DNA of 64,000 nt, taken from the NCBI RefSeq assembly GCF_008245225.1, contig NZ_VTAW01000004.1:124001-188000 (forward strand), read 5' to 3'. The stretch is from Natrialba swarupiae. Lineage in GTDB: Archaea > Halobacteriota > Halobacteria > Halobacteriales > Natrialbaceae. The notes beneath the pieces were generated by a model. The model saw only the letters and a list, made by a program, of their open reading frames with translations. It did not search any database and had not been told where the DNA came from. Below, piece after piece: positions 27,254-35,599 of the stretch (position 1 is the first letter of the stretch; each line of letters begins with the position of its first letter). The position numbers and the translations under genes are program-made.

Positions 27254-27637
27254 ATGACATTCGACGTACCCGAGGATCGACGGTATCTGGAATCGCACGA
27301 GTGGGCACACGAGACGAACGGCGTCGTCCGCGTCGGGATCACGGAGTTCGCCCAGGACGAACTGGGCGACGTGGTCTTCGTCGAACTTCCCGACGAGGGC
27401 GATTCGGTGACACAGGAAGCGGAGTTCGGCGTCATCGAGTCGATCAAGGCGGTCTCGGACCTCTACGCGCCGGCAGGCGGCGAAATCGTCTCCGTCAACG
27501 AGGCGCTGTTCGACTCGCCCGAACTCGTCAACGACGACCCCTTCGGCGAGGGCTGGATGCTCGAGATCGACGCCGACGATACGGACGAACTCGAGGCGTT
27601 GCTCTCGGCCGAGGAGTACGAGGACCAGATCGCCTGA
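27254..27637 (+). CDS. gcvH: Glycine cleavage system H protein
   Basis: GcvH carries the lipoyl arm that shuttles the aminomethyl group. The 127-residue product has the standard length. The lipoylated lysine is K65 in [12 protein letters not shown]. It begins 2 nt after the gcvT stop, so both come from one message. Confidence 0.97.
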   Translation: MTFDVPEDRRYLESHEWAHETNGVVRVGITEFAQDELGDVVFVELPDEGDSVTQEAEFGVIESIKAVSDLYAPAGGEIVSVNEALFDSPELVNDDPFGEGWMLEIDADDTDELEALLSAEEYEDQIA

Positions 27638-27728
27638 GACGGATGGTCGATGTCAGCGTTTGGCTCTCCGCCGGGTTAGGTCGGCGTACAGCTCTCCCTC
27701 GCGTCGAAACGTCTCGGTGAATCGGTCG

Positions 27729-27926
27729 TCACTCAGGTGGGGGAGACCGATTGTACGCGATCAGAACGAGAGCGACCAGAATGACCGCCCCGATTGCCCA
27801 CGCGAGCCAGAGGCGAACGTCACCGACGGCGTAGACGACCGACAGCGAGAGCACGTAGACGACGAACAGTCCGAGCGTGCGCCACTCAGTGCGATTCAGT
27901 CGGGGTTCGAGACTCGTCGGTGTCAT
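27729..27926 (-). CDS. Small two-helix membrane protein
   Basis: The 65-residue product has two hydrophobic segments (LGLFVVYVLSLSVVYAVG and LWLAWAIGAVILVALVLIAY) and a Pro-rich tail. The ATG at 27926 is 20 nt after the stop of the XRE regulator on the same strand, implying co-transcription. Family unknown; short regulators paired with tiny membrane proteins are common in haloarchaea. Confidence 0.65.
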   Translation of the reverse strand: MTPTSLEPRLNRTEWRTLGLFVVYVLSLSVVYAVGDVRLWLAWAIGAVILVALVLIAYNRSPPPE

Positions 27927-27946
27927 CGTCGATTCTGCGAGCGTCT

Positions 27947-28657
27947 TCACTCGAGGGTGACGAGCCGTTCGAGGACGTCGTCGAGCGGATCGTTCGTCAC
28001 CGCGAGCGAGTAGTCGTCGATCCGGGCGAGATCGCGGGCGTGTTCCCACAGTTCGTCCTCCTCGATTCCGTGGAGGATCACGGCGTTGGGCGTCGGGTTC
28101 AGGACTCTGAGCGCGATGCCGACGCCCTCGCCGCGGGTGACGTTCGTGAAGATCAGCGCGCGGTTCGTACTCTGGCCGTACAGCCGAAAGAACTCCTCGC
28201 TCGAGAGGCGGGTGATCGCCTCGATGCTGTCGATGACGGTGTGACCGCTGATCCGGTCCGTACTCCCGGAGGCGACTTCACTCGCGCCGATCTCGTCGTA
28301 CAGCTGAGTGAGGTGGATCGACGTCGCGTACTCGCGGAGGTCCAACACGACGTCGCTCTCGAACCCCGCCGAGAGGACGCGACCGTACTGGCGGATGCGA
28401 TCGCCGCCGCGGCGCTCGTCGATCGCGAGAAGGCCGTCGACGAGTCGTTTGACGACGCCGATGCCGGGACTCTCCCGTCGGCCGCTCTCGTAGTCGGAGA
28501 TCACCGACGAGGAGACCTCGAGTTCGGCGGCCAGATCGGTCTGTGAGACGTCGAAGTCGGTCCGCCACTTGCGCAGCGTCGCACCGGGGTCGTCGCTGAG
28601 CGTGATTTCGCCGGCGATTTTCTCCGCGAGCTCCCGTTTCGGTCCACGTCCACCCAT
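27947..28657 (-). CDS. XRE-type helix-turn-helix regulator with C-terminal sensor-like domain
   Basis: The 236-residue product has a Cro/C1-type HTH at about residues 25-80 (KWRTDFDVSQTDLAAELEVS, then SSSVISDYESGRRESPG). A C-terminal domain of about 150 residues (RALIFTNVTRGEGVGIALRV, NAVILHG) follows. It resembles an archaeal class of autonomous regulators with a ligand-binding-like region; no ligand is known. It is the first gene of a two-gene unit with the small membrane protein. Confidence 0.85.
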   Translation of the reverse strand: MGGRGPKRELAEKIAGEITLSDDPGATLRKWRTDFDVSQTDLAAELEVSSSVISDYESGRRESPGIGVVKRLVDGLLAIDERRGGDRIRQYGRVLSAGFESDVVLDLREYATSIHLTQLYDEIGASEVASGSTDRISGHTVIDSIEAITRLSSEEFFRLYGQSTNRALIFTNVTRGEGVGIALRVLNPTPNAVILHGIEEDELWEHARDLARIDDYSLAVTNDPLDDVLERLVTLE

Positions 28658-28764
28658 GAGGGAGCGGTCGTACGGTCACCTCAAGTAGCTACCGGAGCGT
28701 CATCGGACGAACACGACCGACGCTCGAGCAAACAATCAAGCCGTCTCGATTCGAGACGGTTGGT

Positions 28765-29418
28765 ATGCCATCGACAGTGGTCCACGTCGCGATCGCGGGC
28801 CTGCTCGGGGTTGCGCTGCTGGGAGATCGGTTCGACACGAGGGCGATCCTCGTCGTCATGGGGGCGACGGCACTGATCGACCTCGATACGCTGATCGGGA
28901 TATACGTGCCGGGGACACACCGGGCGGCGTTCCACAACGTCTGGGTCGTCCTGATTCCGGGTGCGCTCCTCCTCTGGGACGTCAAGTTTCGCGAGGAGTC
29001 GTACGTGTTGAATCGATGGGGTGCCTACGGCTACCGGGTCGCGTGGGTGACACTCGTCGCGGTGTTGTTCGCACACATCCTACTCGACGCCTTCTTCAAC
29101 GGCGTCAACCTCTTCTGGCCGGTCCACGACCGGTTCTACGACCTCTCCGGGAAGCTGATGTACACCAACCAGCGCGGACTCGTCCAGACGTTCGTCGAGT
29201 TCGACTCGAGTACGGGCGGCGTCGCCGAGTCGACGACCCGGGGGACGACCGAGGAGATGCACTACTCGACTGGGTTCGATCCGACGCGGGACGAACCGCC
29301 TGAAGACGTCGAGCGGATCTTCCCGATCGCGGGGACGGGCGAGCGGTTCGTCCTCACGGTTGCCGGCTTTGGGACCGTACTCTTTCGGATCGCCGAGGAT
29401 CTGCGTAGCGAGGAGTGA
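28765..29418 (+). CDS. Membrane-bound metal-dependent hydrolase-like protein (DUF457/YdjM type)
   Basis: The 217-residue product begins MPSTVVHVAIAGLLG, with His and later LIDLDTLIG and AHILLDAFFNG. The His/Asp pattern is that of DUF457/YdjM inner-membrane proteins. About four hydrophobic segments are followed by a soluble C-terminal half and one more helix. Metal-dependent hydrolysis is assumed from the family. It stands divergent from the XRE regulator, so the 107-nt region between them holds both promoters. Confidence 0.8.
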   Translation: MPSTVVHVAIAGLLGVALLGDRFDTRAILVVMGATALIDLDTLIGIYVPGTHRAAFHNVWVVLIPGALLLWDVKFREESYVLNRWGAYGYRVAWVTLVAVLFAHILLDAFFNGVNLFWPVHDRFYDLSGKLMYTNQRGLVQTFVEFDSSTGGVAESTTRGTTEEMHYSTGFDPTRDEPPEDVERIFPIAGTGERFVLTVAGFGTVLFRIAEDLRSEE

Positions 29419-29661
29419 TCGGAAACCGCGGTCGCTCCGACCATATCGCGTCCGTCGTGCCGTCCCACACCCGGCCAAGTGTTCGTCAACGGGGGCGTCC
29501 GTTCGATTCGACCGTACGCAGGCGAGGAAAGATTGTACCCCTCGAGTTACCCGTCTCGAGCGTTCCGATCCGACTGCGGAAACGAGAGGATCGGAGCCGA
29601 CACCACCAGTTGGGTGTTCGGTGTTTAGCTCCCATTCGTTCGAACGACCGGGTAGACGACG

Positions 29662-29943
29662 CTACCTGAGGACGACAATGGCGGCGAGAACGATCCCGAC
29701 GAACGCGATGAGCGAACCGAAGACGGCCGCTCGGTTGTCGTCGACGAACGCCTGAAATCGCCCGGAGACAAACGCCGCGGCCGACAGAACGGCAACGACG
29801 CCGTACAGCAGCGAAAACACCGGCTCGACGCGGACGAACGCGATCGCGCACAGCCCCATCGCGACTGCTACGAGAAGCGACCAGAACCGGCGAAAAGTGC
29901 TTCTTCCCGCGACAATCACGCGATTCGCTCTCGACTGTCTCAC
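29662..29943 (-). CDS. Small membrane protein, three hydrophobic segments
   Basis: The conserved-looking part is WSLLVAVAMGLCAIAFVRVE, then a second segment (LLYGVVAVLSAAAFVSG) and a third (AAVFGSLIAFVGIVLAAIVVL). The frame is open up to 30300 but upstream residues are Arg/Thr-rich. A GTG at 29943 (VRQSRANR) gives 93 residues and was chosen. Family unknown, start uncertain. Confidence 0.55.
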   Translation of the reverse strand: MRQSRANRVIVAGRSTFRRFWSLLVAVAMGLCAIAFVRVEPVFSLLYGVVAVLSAAAFVSGRFQAFVDDNRAAVFGSLIAFVGIVLAAIVVLR

Positions 29944-30222
29944 GGCTGTTTCTCTCAAAAACGTTGCGTCTGCTCGAGTGTCAACGTTCCGATTACAATC
30001 GGGACGCGACGGGTGGCGGGTCTCGACCCGAGTGAGACCTGTGATTTCTGCTCGAGCGGAGTCGCGAACGTAAGCGTCGCTACTCGAACGTCGGGTAACG
30101 GAAAAACGGCCACCCGCGCGAGTGCGCGGACGACCGATGGGTGCAATGGAGCGTTTTCCTCCGGACGACACCGGCGGCAGTTGGCCGCTGACAGGGGGCC
30201 GCCGGCCGTCCGTGAGTCGATA
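29944..30222. other. Gene-free stretch before a hairpin element
   Basis: About 280 bases between the small membrane protein and the family A element. No frame with haloarchaeal composition was seen on either strand. Confidence 0.4.
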
Positions 30223-30310
30223 CTGATACGGTTTACTGTCAGTCGGTACCGGCGAACCCGCGATCCGTCTGCGGGTTTCGCCGGTCCATCGGTACAGCAA
30301 TCCGTATCAG
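30223..30310. repeat. Family A hairpin element, copy 1
   Basis: An 88-bp imperfect palindrome bounded by CTGATACGGTTTACTGT and its near-inverse ending CCGTATCAG. The inner stem pairs about GGCGAACCCGC with GCGGGTTTCGCC. On the minus strand it reads CTGATACGGATTGCTGTA first. The stop codon (TGA) of the zinc-ribbon gene at 30307 lies inside this terminal sequence. Confidence 0.8.
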
Positions 30311-30507
30311 GCGTTGTTCATGCGCTGACTCTCGCGGTTCCCACACCGCTGACATTCCCGAACGCGGTAGGGTTCGCGGGAGTACCGCGCGTTTTCCCCT
30401 TCGTCGCCCTCGGTTACGAGTTGGACCGTCACTTCGTGTAACGTATCCATCTCACACACTTCACATGGTTCGGTCATCCCGTTTGAGACGTCATTAGTCG
30501 TTGCCAT
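30307..30507 (-). CDS. Small zinc-ribbon protein
   Basis: The 66-residue product has two CxxC knuckles, PCEVCEM and ECQRCGN, on either side of an acidic strand region. It fits the very short haloarchaeal zinc beta-ribbon proteins (DUF7835-like; recalled, not verified). The start ATG at 30507 lies about 27 nt after a TATA-like TGATATATGATG, so it is likely leaderless. The last codon reads GCC and the TGA stop is supplied by the end of the family A element. Confidence 0.75.
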   Translation of the reverse strand: MATTNDVSNGMTEPCEVCEMDTLHEVTVQLVTEGDEGENARYSREPYRVRECQRCGNRESQRMNNA

Positions 30508-30671
30508 ACCGATGTATCACACCCACCCATCATATATCACGGTCAGTGACTTCGTTCGCGGATAATTACTATATAAAGGTATTTTCTCGATGTGAGAACG
30601 CCCGACTCGTTGAGACGTTCCTTGGCGAAATCAAGGCTGGTATCACCGGGGGTACCGTTCTACCGGAGCCA
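30508..30671 (-). promoter_or_regulatory. AT-rich upstream region of the zinc-ribbon gene
   Basis: The segment 30520-30580 is much more AT-rich than its surroundings and carries TATA-like TGATATATGATG on the minus strand and TATATAAAGG on the plus strand, suggesting divergent promoters. No gene was seen in the plus direction before the hairpin elements. Confidence 0.45.
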
Positions 30672-30756
30672 CTGATACGGATTGCTGCCCCTGTGTACTG
30701 GCGAACCCGCGACCTGTCTGCGGGTTCGCCGGTACCGACTGACTGCAAACCGTCTC
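30672..30756. repeat. Family A hairpin element, copy 2
   Basis: It begins CTGATACGGATTGCTG and ends in ACTGCAAACCGTCTCA. The inner stem GTACTGGCGAACCCGC / GCGGGTTCGCCGGTAC pairs over 16 bp with one G-T wobble. Its right end overlaps the family B element at 30741. Confidence 0.75.
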
Positions 30757-30816
30757 ACACACCCATCGCCGAACCGGCTGGCGATCCGGTGTGCAAGACG
30801 TGCAGTGGCTACGATA
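30741..30816. repeat. Family B hairpin element, copy 2 (reverse orientation)
   Basis: The reverse complement reads CTATCGTAGCCACTGCACG, nearly the same as the left end of the element at 47866 (TATAGTAGCCACTGCAAG). The central stem ATCGCC/GGCGAT and flanking CACAC/GTGTG are shared. It abuts the family A copy 2. Confidence 0.7.
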
Positions 30817-30924
30817 GTTGCTGGTGGCGTCTCGATCGGAACTCGTCAACGAAATCGCAAGACGCAACGAGTATTTTCACAACCCAGAAAACCTTTTGCA
30901 TGGGAATTACAGTATCGAATATAC

Positions 30925-31275
30925 ATGGAGGATGAAACCCCCATCGAAGAGATCCTCAATACGATCGGGGACAAGCACGCACGCACTGTGCTCGCCTCGA
31001 TCAGCCGTGAATCCGGCTCCGCAAAGGAGCTGGCCAAGCGGCTCGAACTCTCTCAGCCAACGATCTACCGACGTCTCGACGTTCTCCAGGAACACGACCT
31101 CGTCAAGGAGCGAACGCTCGTCGCCGACGACGGGAACCACTACAAGGAGTACCGGTGTAACTTCGACAGCACGGTAATCTCGCTCGAGGACGACGAGTAC
31201 GACGTTCGCATCTTTCGAAAGGAGAACCTCCCGGACCGGTTTACCCAGCTCTGGGACGAGCTTGGTGTTAAGTAG
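30925..31275 (+). CDS. ArsR-like winged-helix regulator
   Basis: The 116-residue product is almost entirely a winged helix: IGDKHARTVLASISRESGSA, then KELAKRLELSQPTIYRRLDV and LQEHDLVKERTLV, then a strand-rich C-terminus. The ATG at 30925 (MEDETPIEEIL) is the natural start, although the frame is open further up through the hairpin elements. The next gene, a small membrane protein, starts 33 nt after its stop. Such HTH plus three-helix membrane pairs recur in haloarchaea; the signal is unknown. Confidence 0.85.
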   Translation: MEDETPIEEILNTIGDKHARTVLASISRESGSAKELAKRLELSQPTIYRRLDVLQEHDLVKERTLVADDGNHYKEYRCNFDSTVISLEDDEYDVRIFRKENLPDRFTQLWDELGVK

Positions 31276-31308
31276 AGCCGATGCGAACGCTACCCAACGG
31301 GTCTCAGT

Positions 31309-31581
31309 ATGAATGAATTGATAGACGTTCTGTTGATGTTGATGCAGATGATCGTCTTCGCGCTCGCGCTCGGCCTGACCCTCATCAGTTTTCAGTCCTA
31401 CCGACAAAACCCGTCGAAACGGCTCGAGTCGGCGTTTATCGGCTTCGCGTTTCTCAGCATGGGTGTGGGGCTGACGACGATCGTCTCACAGCTTTCCGAC
31501 CCGATGACCGTCTTCTACATCGCCGAGACGGTCCCCTTCATCGTCGGATTCGGGATGCTCTATCTCTCGCTCTACCGGTGA
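31309..31581 (+). CDS. Three-helix small membrane protein (DUF7521-like)
   Basis: The 90-residue product has three hydrophobic helices (VLLMLMQMIVFALALGLTLI, AFIGFAFLSMGVGLTTIV and VFYIAETVPFIVGFGMLYL) with a short basic loop SYRQNPSKR. It is encoded 33 nt behind the ArsR-like regulator, so it may act as its membrane partner or sensor. The family label DUF7521 is from memory. Confidence 0.8.
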   Translation: MNELIDVLLMLMQMIVFALALGLTLISFQSYRQNPSKRLESAFIGFAFLSMGVGLTTIVSQLSDPMTVFYIAETVPFIVGFGMLYLSLYR

Positions 31582-31695
31582 CGCCTCCCTCGGATCGTCG
31601 TCCGACCGCAGCCCCTCCCCGCGGCGCCCAGAACCGTTCTCGGAGGCGCGTCGAACGCGACAGGCCCGAGGCGGCCGGTTCCGTCCTCGAGACGA

Positions 31696-31935
31696 TCACT
31701 CCAGAGAGGATTCCGTGACCGCGCGATTTCGGAGTCGCTCGATTCGCACCGAAAGCGCCGGTCTAGTCGAAAACCAGTTTCGACTGCTGTCCGCCTCGAG
31801 ACCGAATCCCGCAGCACCGGCGGCGCGTTCGAGCGCAGCGGCGAGGTCGTCGGCACCGACGCATTCGGCCGCGCGGTCGTCCACGTCTCGACTCGACCCG
31901 AACACCGTCGACGAGGAGTGACGCTCCGCAACCAC
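31696..31935 (-). CDS. Possible small acidic protein divergent from rfcL
   Basis: A 79-codon frame with plausible haloarchaeal composition (DDLAAALERAAGAAGFGLEAD) and mostly G/C third positions. The ATG at 31935 is only 28 nt from the rfcL start on the other strand, leaving little room for two promoters. The rest of 31582-31963 holds nothing recognisable. It may be a shadow; reported with low confidence. Confidence 0.4.
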   Translation of the reverse strand: MVAERHSSSTVFGSSRDVDDRAAECVGADDLAAALERAAGAAGFGLEADSSRNWFSTRPALSVRIERLRNRAVTESSLE

Positions 31936-31963
31936 TAAACGCCGCTCCTCCCTATCACCGCCA

Positions 31964-33496
31964 ATGAGCGACTGGACCGAGACCTACCGGCCGACGACGC
32001 TGTCGGAGGTCCGGGGGAACAACAAGGCCCGCGACAACCTCGAGGAGTGGGCGAAGACGTGGGACGACCACCGGGAGGCGGTGATCGTCCACGGCAGCCC
32101 CGGAGTCGGGAAGACCTCGGCGGCCCACGCGCTCGCGAACGACATGGGCTGGCCGGTGATGGAACTCAACGCCAGCGACAGCCGGGGGGCCGACGTGATC
32201 GAACGGGTCGCCGGCGAAGCGTCGAAAAGCGGGACGCTCACCGGCGGCGAATCGGGGCGACGGCTCGTCATCTTGGACGAGGCCGACAACTTCCACGGTA
32301 ACGCCGACTACGGCGGCTCTCGAGAGGTCACCCGCGTCGTCAAGGAGGCAAACCAGCCGGTCGTCCTCGTGGCCAACGAGTTCTACGATATGAGCAATTC
32401 GCTTCGCAACGCCTGCGAGACGATCGAGTTTCGCGACGTCTCGAAGCGCTCGATCGTCCCCGTTTTGCGGGACATCTGTCGGCGCGAAGGGGTCGAGTTC
32501 GAGGAGGAGGCCCTCGAGAAAATCGCGGAGTCGACCAGCGGCGACCTGCGGTCTGCGGTCAACGACCTGCAGGCGGTCGCGGAGGAAGCCGAGCGACTGA
32601 CCGCCGACGACGTCGTGACCAGTGAACGCGACCGGACTGAGGGGATCTTCGACTTCCTCGACGCGCTCATCAAAGAAGAGGACGCCGAGGGAGCGCTGCG
32701 GGCGTCCTACGACGTCGACGAGACGCCCGACGAGTTGCTCAACTGGATCGAAGACAACGTGCCGAAAGACTACGCGGGCGAGGAACTCGCCGACGCCTAC
32801 GGCTACCTCTCGAACGCAGACCGCTGGCTCGGCCGCGTTCGCGCCACGCAAAACTACTCGTTCTGGCGGTACGCGACCGACAACATGACCGCGGGCGTCG
32901 CGGCCTCGCGGCGCGAGGAGAAGGGGGGTTGGACCCGGTACGGCCCGCCGAGTTACTGGTCGAAACTCGGGCGCACGAAGGGGACGCGAAACACTCGTGA
33001 CGCCATCGCCGAGCGTATCGCCGAACGGGAGGGAACGAGCGTCGCGACCGCACGGCGGGAAGTGCTCCCGTATCTCTCCGCGATGACTCACCACTGCCGA
33101 AATCGCGACCTCACCGTTCGGATGGCGGCGACCTACGACCTGGACGAGTCGGAGCTCTCGTTCGTCACCGGCAGCGGCAAAGACACCAACAAGGTCCAGT
33201 CGATCGTCGAAGACGCCGAGGACCTGCTCGAGGAGGAGGCGGTCGAACACTCCGGGTCGGCGTTTTTCGACGCGGGAGACACGGACTCGAGTGTGGGGGG
33301 CGAACCGGACGAGGGTACCGAGTCCGAGGCCGCACAACGGGACGGACAAGCGACGCTCGCATCGACAGCCGACGGCGATGAGTCGACGTCAGGGACGAAT
33401 GCCGCGGCTGCGTCAGACGGAACGACCGATGATGACGAAACCGGGAACCGTGACGAAACCGACGACGGCCAGTCCGGCCTAAACGACTTTTTCTAG
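31964..33496 (+). CDS. rfcL: Replication factor C large subunit (clamp loader)
   Basis: The protein loads PCNA onto primed DNA together with the small subunit. The 510-residue product has the AAA+ core: Walker A GSPGVGKT (44-51), Walker B LVILDEADN (D105-E106) and sensor/collar regions to about 400. The tail is an acidic, low-complexity stretch of about 80 residues ending in a PCNA-interacting peptide QSGLNDFF. No intein is present. DNA polymerase IV at 11 kb ends in a closely similar peptide. Confidence 0.97.
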   Translation: MSDWTETYRPTTLSEVRGNNKARDNLEEWAKTWDDHREAVIVHGSPGVGKTSAAHALANDMGWPVMELNASDSRGADVIERVAGEASKSGTLTGGESGRRLVILDEADNFHGNADYGGSREVTRVVKEANQPVVLVANEFYDMSNSLRNACETIEFRDVSKRSIVPVLRDICRREGVEFEEEALEKIAESTSGDLRSAVNDLQAVAEEAERLTADDVVTSERDRTEGIFDFLDALIKEEDAEGALRASYDVDETPDELLNWIEDNVPKDYAGEELADAYGYLSNADRWLGRVRATQNYSFWRYATDNMTAGVAASRREEKGGWTRYGPPSYWSKLGRTKGTRNTRDAIAERIAEREGTSVATARREVLPYLSAMTHHCRNRDLTVRMAATYDLDESELSFVTGSGKDTNKVQSIVEDAEDLLEEEAVEHSGSAFFDAGDTDSSVGGEPDEGTESEAAQRDGQATLASTADGDESTSGTNAAAASDGTTDDDETGNRDETDDGQSGLNDFF

Positions 33497-33549
33497 TGCT
33501 TTGGCAAGCCTGCACTGCAGGGTCGAATTCGATGGTCTGGTTCGAGTCG

Positions 33550-33595
33550 ACTGAGGGGCGAAATCATGCGGTTGGTGTCGATTTCGCCCATCAGT
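33550..33595. repeat. Family C hairpin element, copy 3
   Basis: A stem of 15/16 bp (33550-33565 with 33580-33595) encloses the loop ATGCGGTTGGTGTC, which differs from that of copy 2 at one base. The outer stem of the other copies is lost. It lies 53 nt past the rfcL stop. The surrounding 33497-33783 has no gene. Confidence 0.7.
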
Positions 33596-33747
33596 TCTGG
33601 TGTGGGCGTCACGAAGTCGTTCGCCTGTGAACCGGCCCAGCGGAGTGCAGTCTATCAGTACCGTCCGTCGTGACAGGTCTCCGGAGAGTCCGGAAAATCG
33701 GTACACTGCCCTACTACGCGGCTGGAGACGATCATTTTGCAGTGGAC

Positions 33748-33783
33748 ACAAGCTATATCCCTACCCGGACGGGTGGCTGAACT
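33748..33783 (+). promoter_or_regulatory. phoU promoter
   Basis: AAGCTATATCCC places a TATA element at about 33753-33758, some 29 nt before the phoU ATG. This fits a leaderless transcript. No inverted repeat is obvious. Confidence 0.5.
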
Positions 33784-34455
33784 ATGGCCAGAAAATCCTA
33801 TCGGGAGAAGCTCGCGGAACTCCGCGAGGATATCCTCTACATGAGCGAGGTCGTGATGGAGCGACTTCGCATGGGCCTCGACGCCCTCGAGCAGAAAGAC
33901 GAGGATCTCGCCCACGAGGTGATCACGGGTGACGGCGAGGTCAACCGCATGTACCTCGATCTCGAGCAAGACTGTGTCGAACTGCTCGCACTCCAACAGC
34001 CGGTCGCGTCCGACCTTCGCTTTATCGCCGCCTCTTTCAAGATCATCACCGACTTAGAGCGTATCGGCGACCTCGCGGTCAACCTCGGCGAGTACACCCT
34101 CGAGGCCGAACACGACCTGTTTCCGGACGTCGACGTCCAGGAGATGGGGACGTTGACGCTCGCGATGGTCGAGGACGCGATGCAGGCGTACGACACCGAA
34201 GACGTCGAGGCCTGCCGGGAACTCGCCGTTCGCGACGACGATCTCGATCAGTTCGCCGAACGAGCGAGCGAGATCGTCGTCCGGGACCTGATCGAACGCG
34301 AACTCGAGTCGGCGGACGAAGTCGAGCGGTTGCTTCAGGACGTCTCGCGGCTGTTGTTGACGATCCGTGACCTCGAACGGGTCGGCGATCACGCGGTCAA
34401 CATCGCCGCGCGGACGCTCTACATGGTCGAAAACGACGACGAACTGATCTACTGA
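33784..34455 (+). CDS. phoU: PhoU phosphate-signalling regulator
   Basis: PhoU proteins control phosphate uptake by acting on PstSCAB or histidine kinases. The 223-residue all-helical protein has the usual two three-helix repeats with metal-binding motifs (DLERIGDLAVNLGEY in the first, DLERVGDHAVNIAART in the second). No pst genes are adjacent, so it is a stand-alone copy here. Length and motifs are typical. Confidence 0.95.
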   Translation: MARKSYREKLAELREDILYMSEVVMERLRMGLDALEQKDEDLAHEVITGDGEVNRMYLDLEQDCVELLALQQPVASDLRFIAASFKIITDLERIGDLAVNLGEYTLEAEHDLFPDVDVQEMGTLTLAMVEDAMQAYDTEDVEACRELAVRDDDLDQFAERASEIVVRDLIERELESADEVERLLQDVSRLLLTIRDLERVGDHAVNIAARTLYMVENDDELIY

Positions 34456-34482
34456 GTTTCCGCCGACCCATTCGCGGGGCGT

Positions 34483-34815
34483 TTACTCGAGTCGGGAGAG
34501 CCGTACCCGACCGCTCGTGTCGACTTCGATGTCGTGGCCGGCGTACGTGAACGTAATCGTCCCGGCGGAGCGGTTGCCCGTCGAGGTGGGTTCGAACAGC
34601 GCATCGAGAGCAGCGGGATCGACCGCGTCGTACAACGGTCCGAACTCGCTGGCGACGGCGAGTGGGTCGTCGAGTCCCGTTTTCTCCGCGACGGCGACGG
34701 TAACGGCTTCGCTGAGTGGTCGATCCGGCTCCCCCTGGTGAACGAACGGCTCGCAATCGTTGCCCTCCACCCCGGTGGGCGAATGCTCGTCAGCGATCCG
34801 CTGGTTTGTGTTCAT
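34483..34815 (-). CDS. HalOD1 output-domain protein
   Basis: The 110-residue product is essentially one HalOD1 domain, an output module of haloarchaeal signalling proteins: LSEAVTVAVAEKTGLDDPLA, then AVDPAALDALFEP and a final beta-hairpin TITFTYAGHDIEVDTSG. No receiver or PAS domain is attached. It is convergent with phoU and lies downstream of the Bat-type regulator on the same strand. A role in signalling is a family-level inference. Confidence 0.8.
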   Translation of the reverse strand: MNTNQRIADEHSPTGVEGNDCEPFVHQGEPDRPLSEAVTVAVAEKTGLDDPLAVASEFGPLYDAVDPAALDALFEPTSTGNRSAGTITFTYAGHDIEVDTSGRVRLSRLE

Positions 34816-34868
34816 GCTTGATGAACGCCACTGACACCGGAAAGGAACCGCGTTGAGTGGTCAACTAT

Positions 34869-35510
34869 TTAAGTCGGGTCGTCACCCAGTGCGCGCTCGA
34901 GGACCGACGCCTGGCCACGGCGGAGGCGTGCCGACAGCGCCTGTGAGGACACCTCGAGATCCGACGCCAGCACCGACAGCGTCGTCTCGCGTGGGACGTC
35001 GAAGTAGCCGGCCTCGAGGGCGAGACGGAGCGCCTCGTGTTGAGGATCGGTGAGCCCATAGCGTTCGGTCTCGGCGTTTTGTTCCCGGTAGAGGCGTCGC
35101 ACCTGAAACCCGACACCTTTCTCGAGACAGCGGTTGCGATAGGCCGTAAGCGCTTCCCGGGACGGAACGCGTGCGCGAACGACCGCCTCGTCGGTCGCCA
35201 CGATCTCGAGGATCGAGACGTCGTACTCGGCGGCGACGGGATACGTCAGTCGTCCCGCCGCCTCCTCGGTGAGGATAACGCTGTACAGGCGCCGATCCAG
35301 TGCCTCCTCGATGCGGGTAAACTCCCGAACGGTCGGATCGTCCGCGAGTGCGGATTCGAACTGATCGAACCCCTCCCCGAACGCACAGAACAGGAGCTTC
35401 GACTCGCCGGATTCGGTTTCGTACACTTCCTCGAACCGAATGCGGTCGATCGCACCCGAGGCAACACGGAGGATCGGCGTCTCCAGTTCGAACTCGACGA
35501 TGAGACTCAC
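34869..35510 (-). CDS. Bat-type HTH_10 transcriptional regulator
   Basis: The 213-residue product has an N-terminal bacterioopsin-activator-like sensor region and a C-terminal HTH_10 domain (LTDPQHEALRLALEAGYFDV, then PRETTLSVLASDLEVSSQAL). Such regulators respond to oxygen, light or metabolic cues. It stands alone; its nearest co-directional neighbour is the HalOD1 gene 53 nt downstream. Confidence 0.88.
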   Translation of the reverse strand: MSLIVEFELETPILRVASGAIDRIRFEEVYETESGESKLLFCAFGEGFDQFESALADDPTVREFTRIEEALDRRLYSVILTEEAAGRLTYPVAAEYDVSILEIVATDEAVVRARVPSREALTAYRNRCLEKGVGFQVRRLYREQNAETERYGLTDPQHEALRLALEAGYFDVPRETTLSVLASDLEVSSQALSARLRRGQASVLERALGDDPT

Positions 35511-35599
35511 GCGTTCGGTACCACCTCGAGACCGTTATCGTTTGCCTCCGCTCTATCTCCGCGTTCGGTCGCCGGTGACGACCCCGTTTACGCCGGCGG

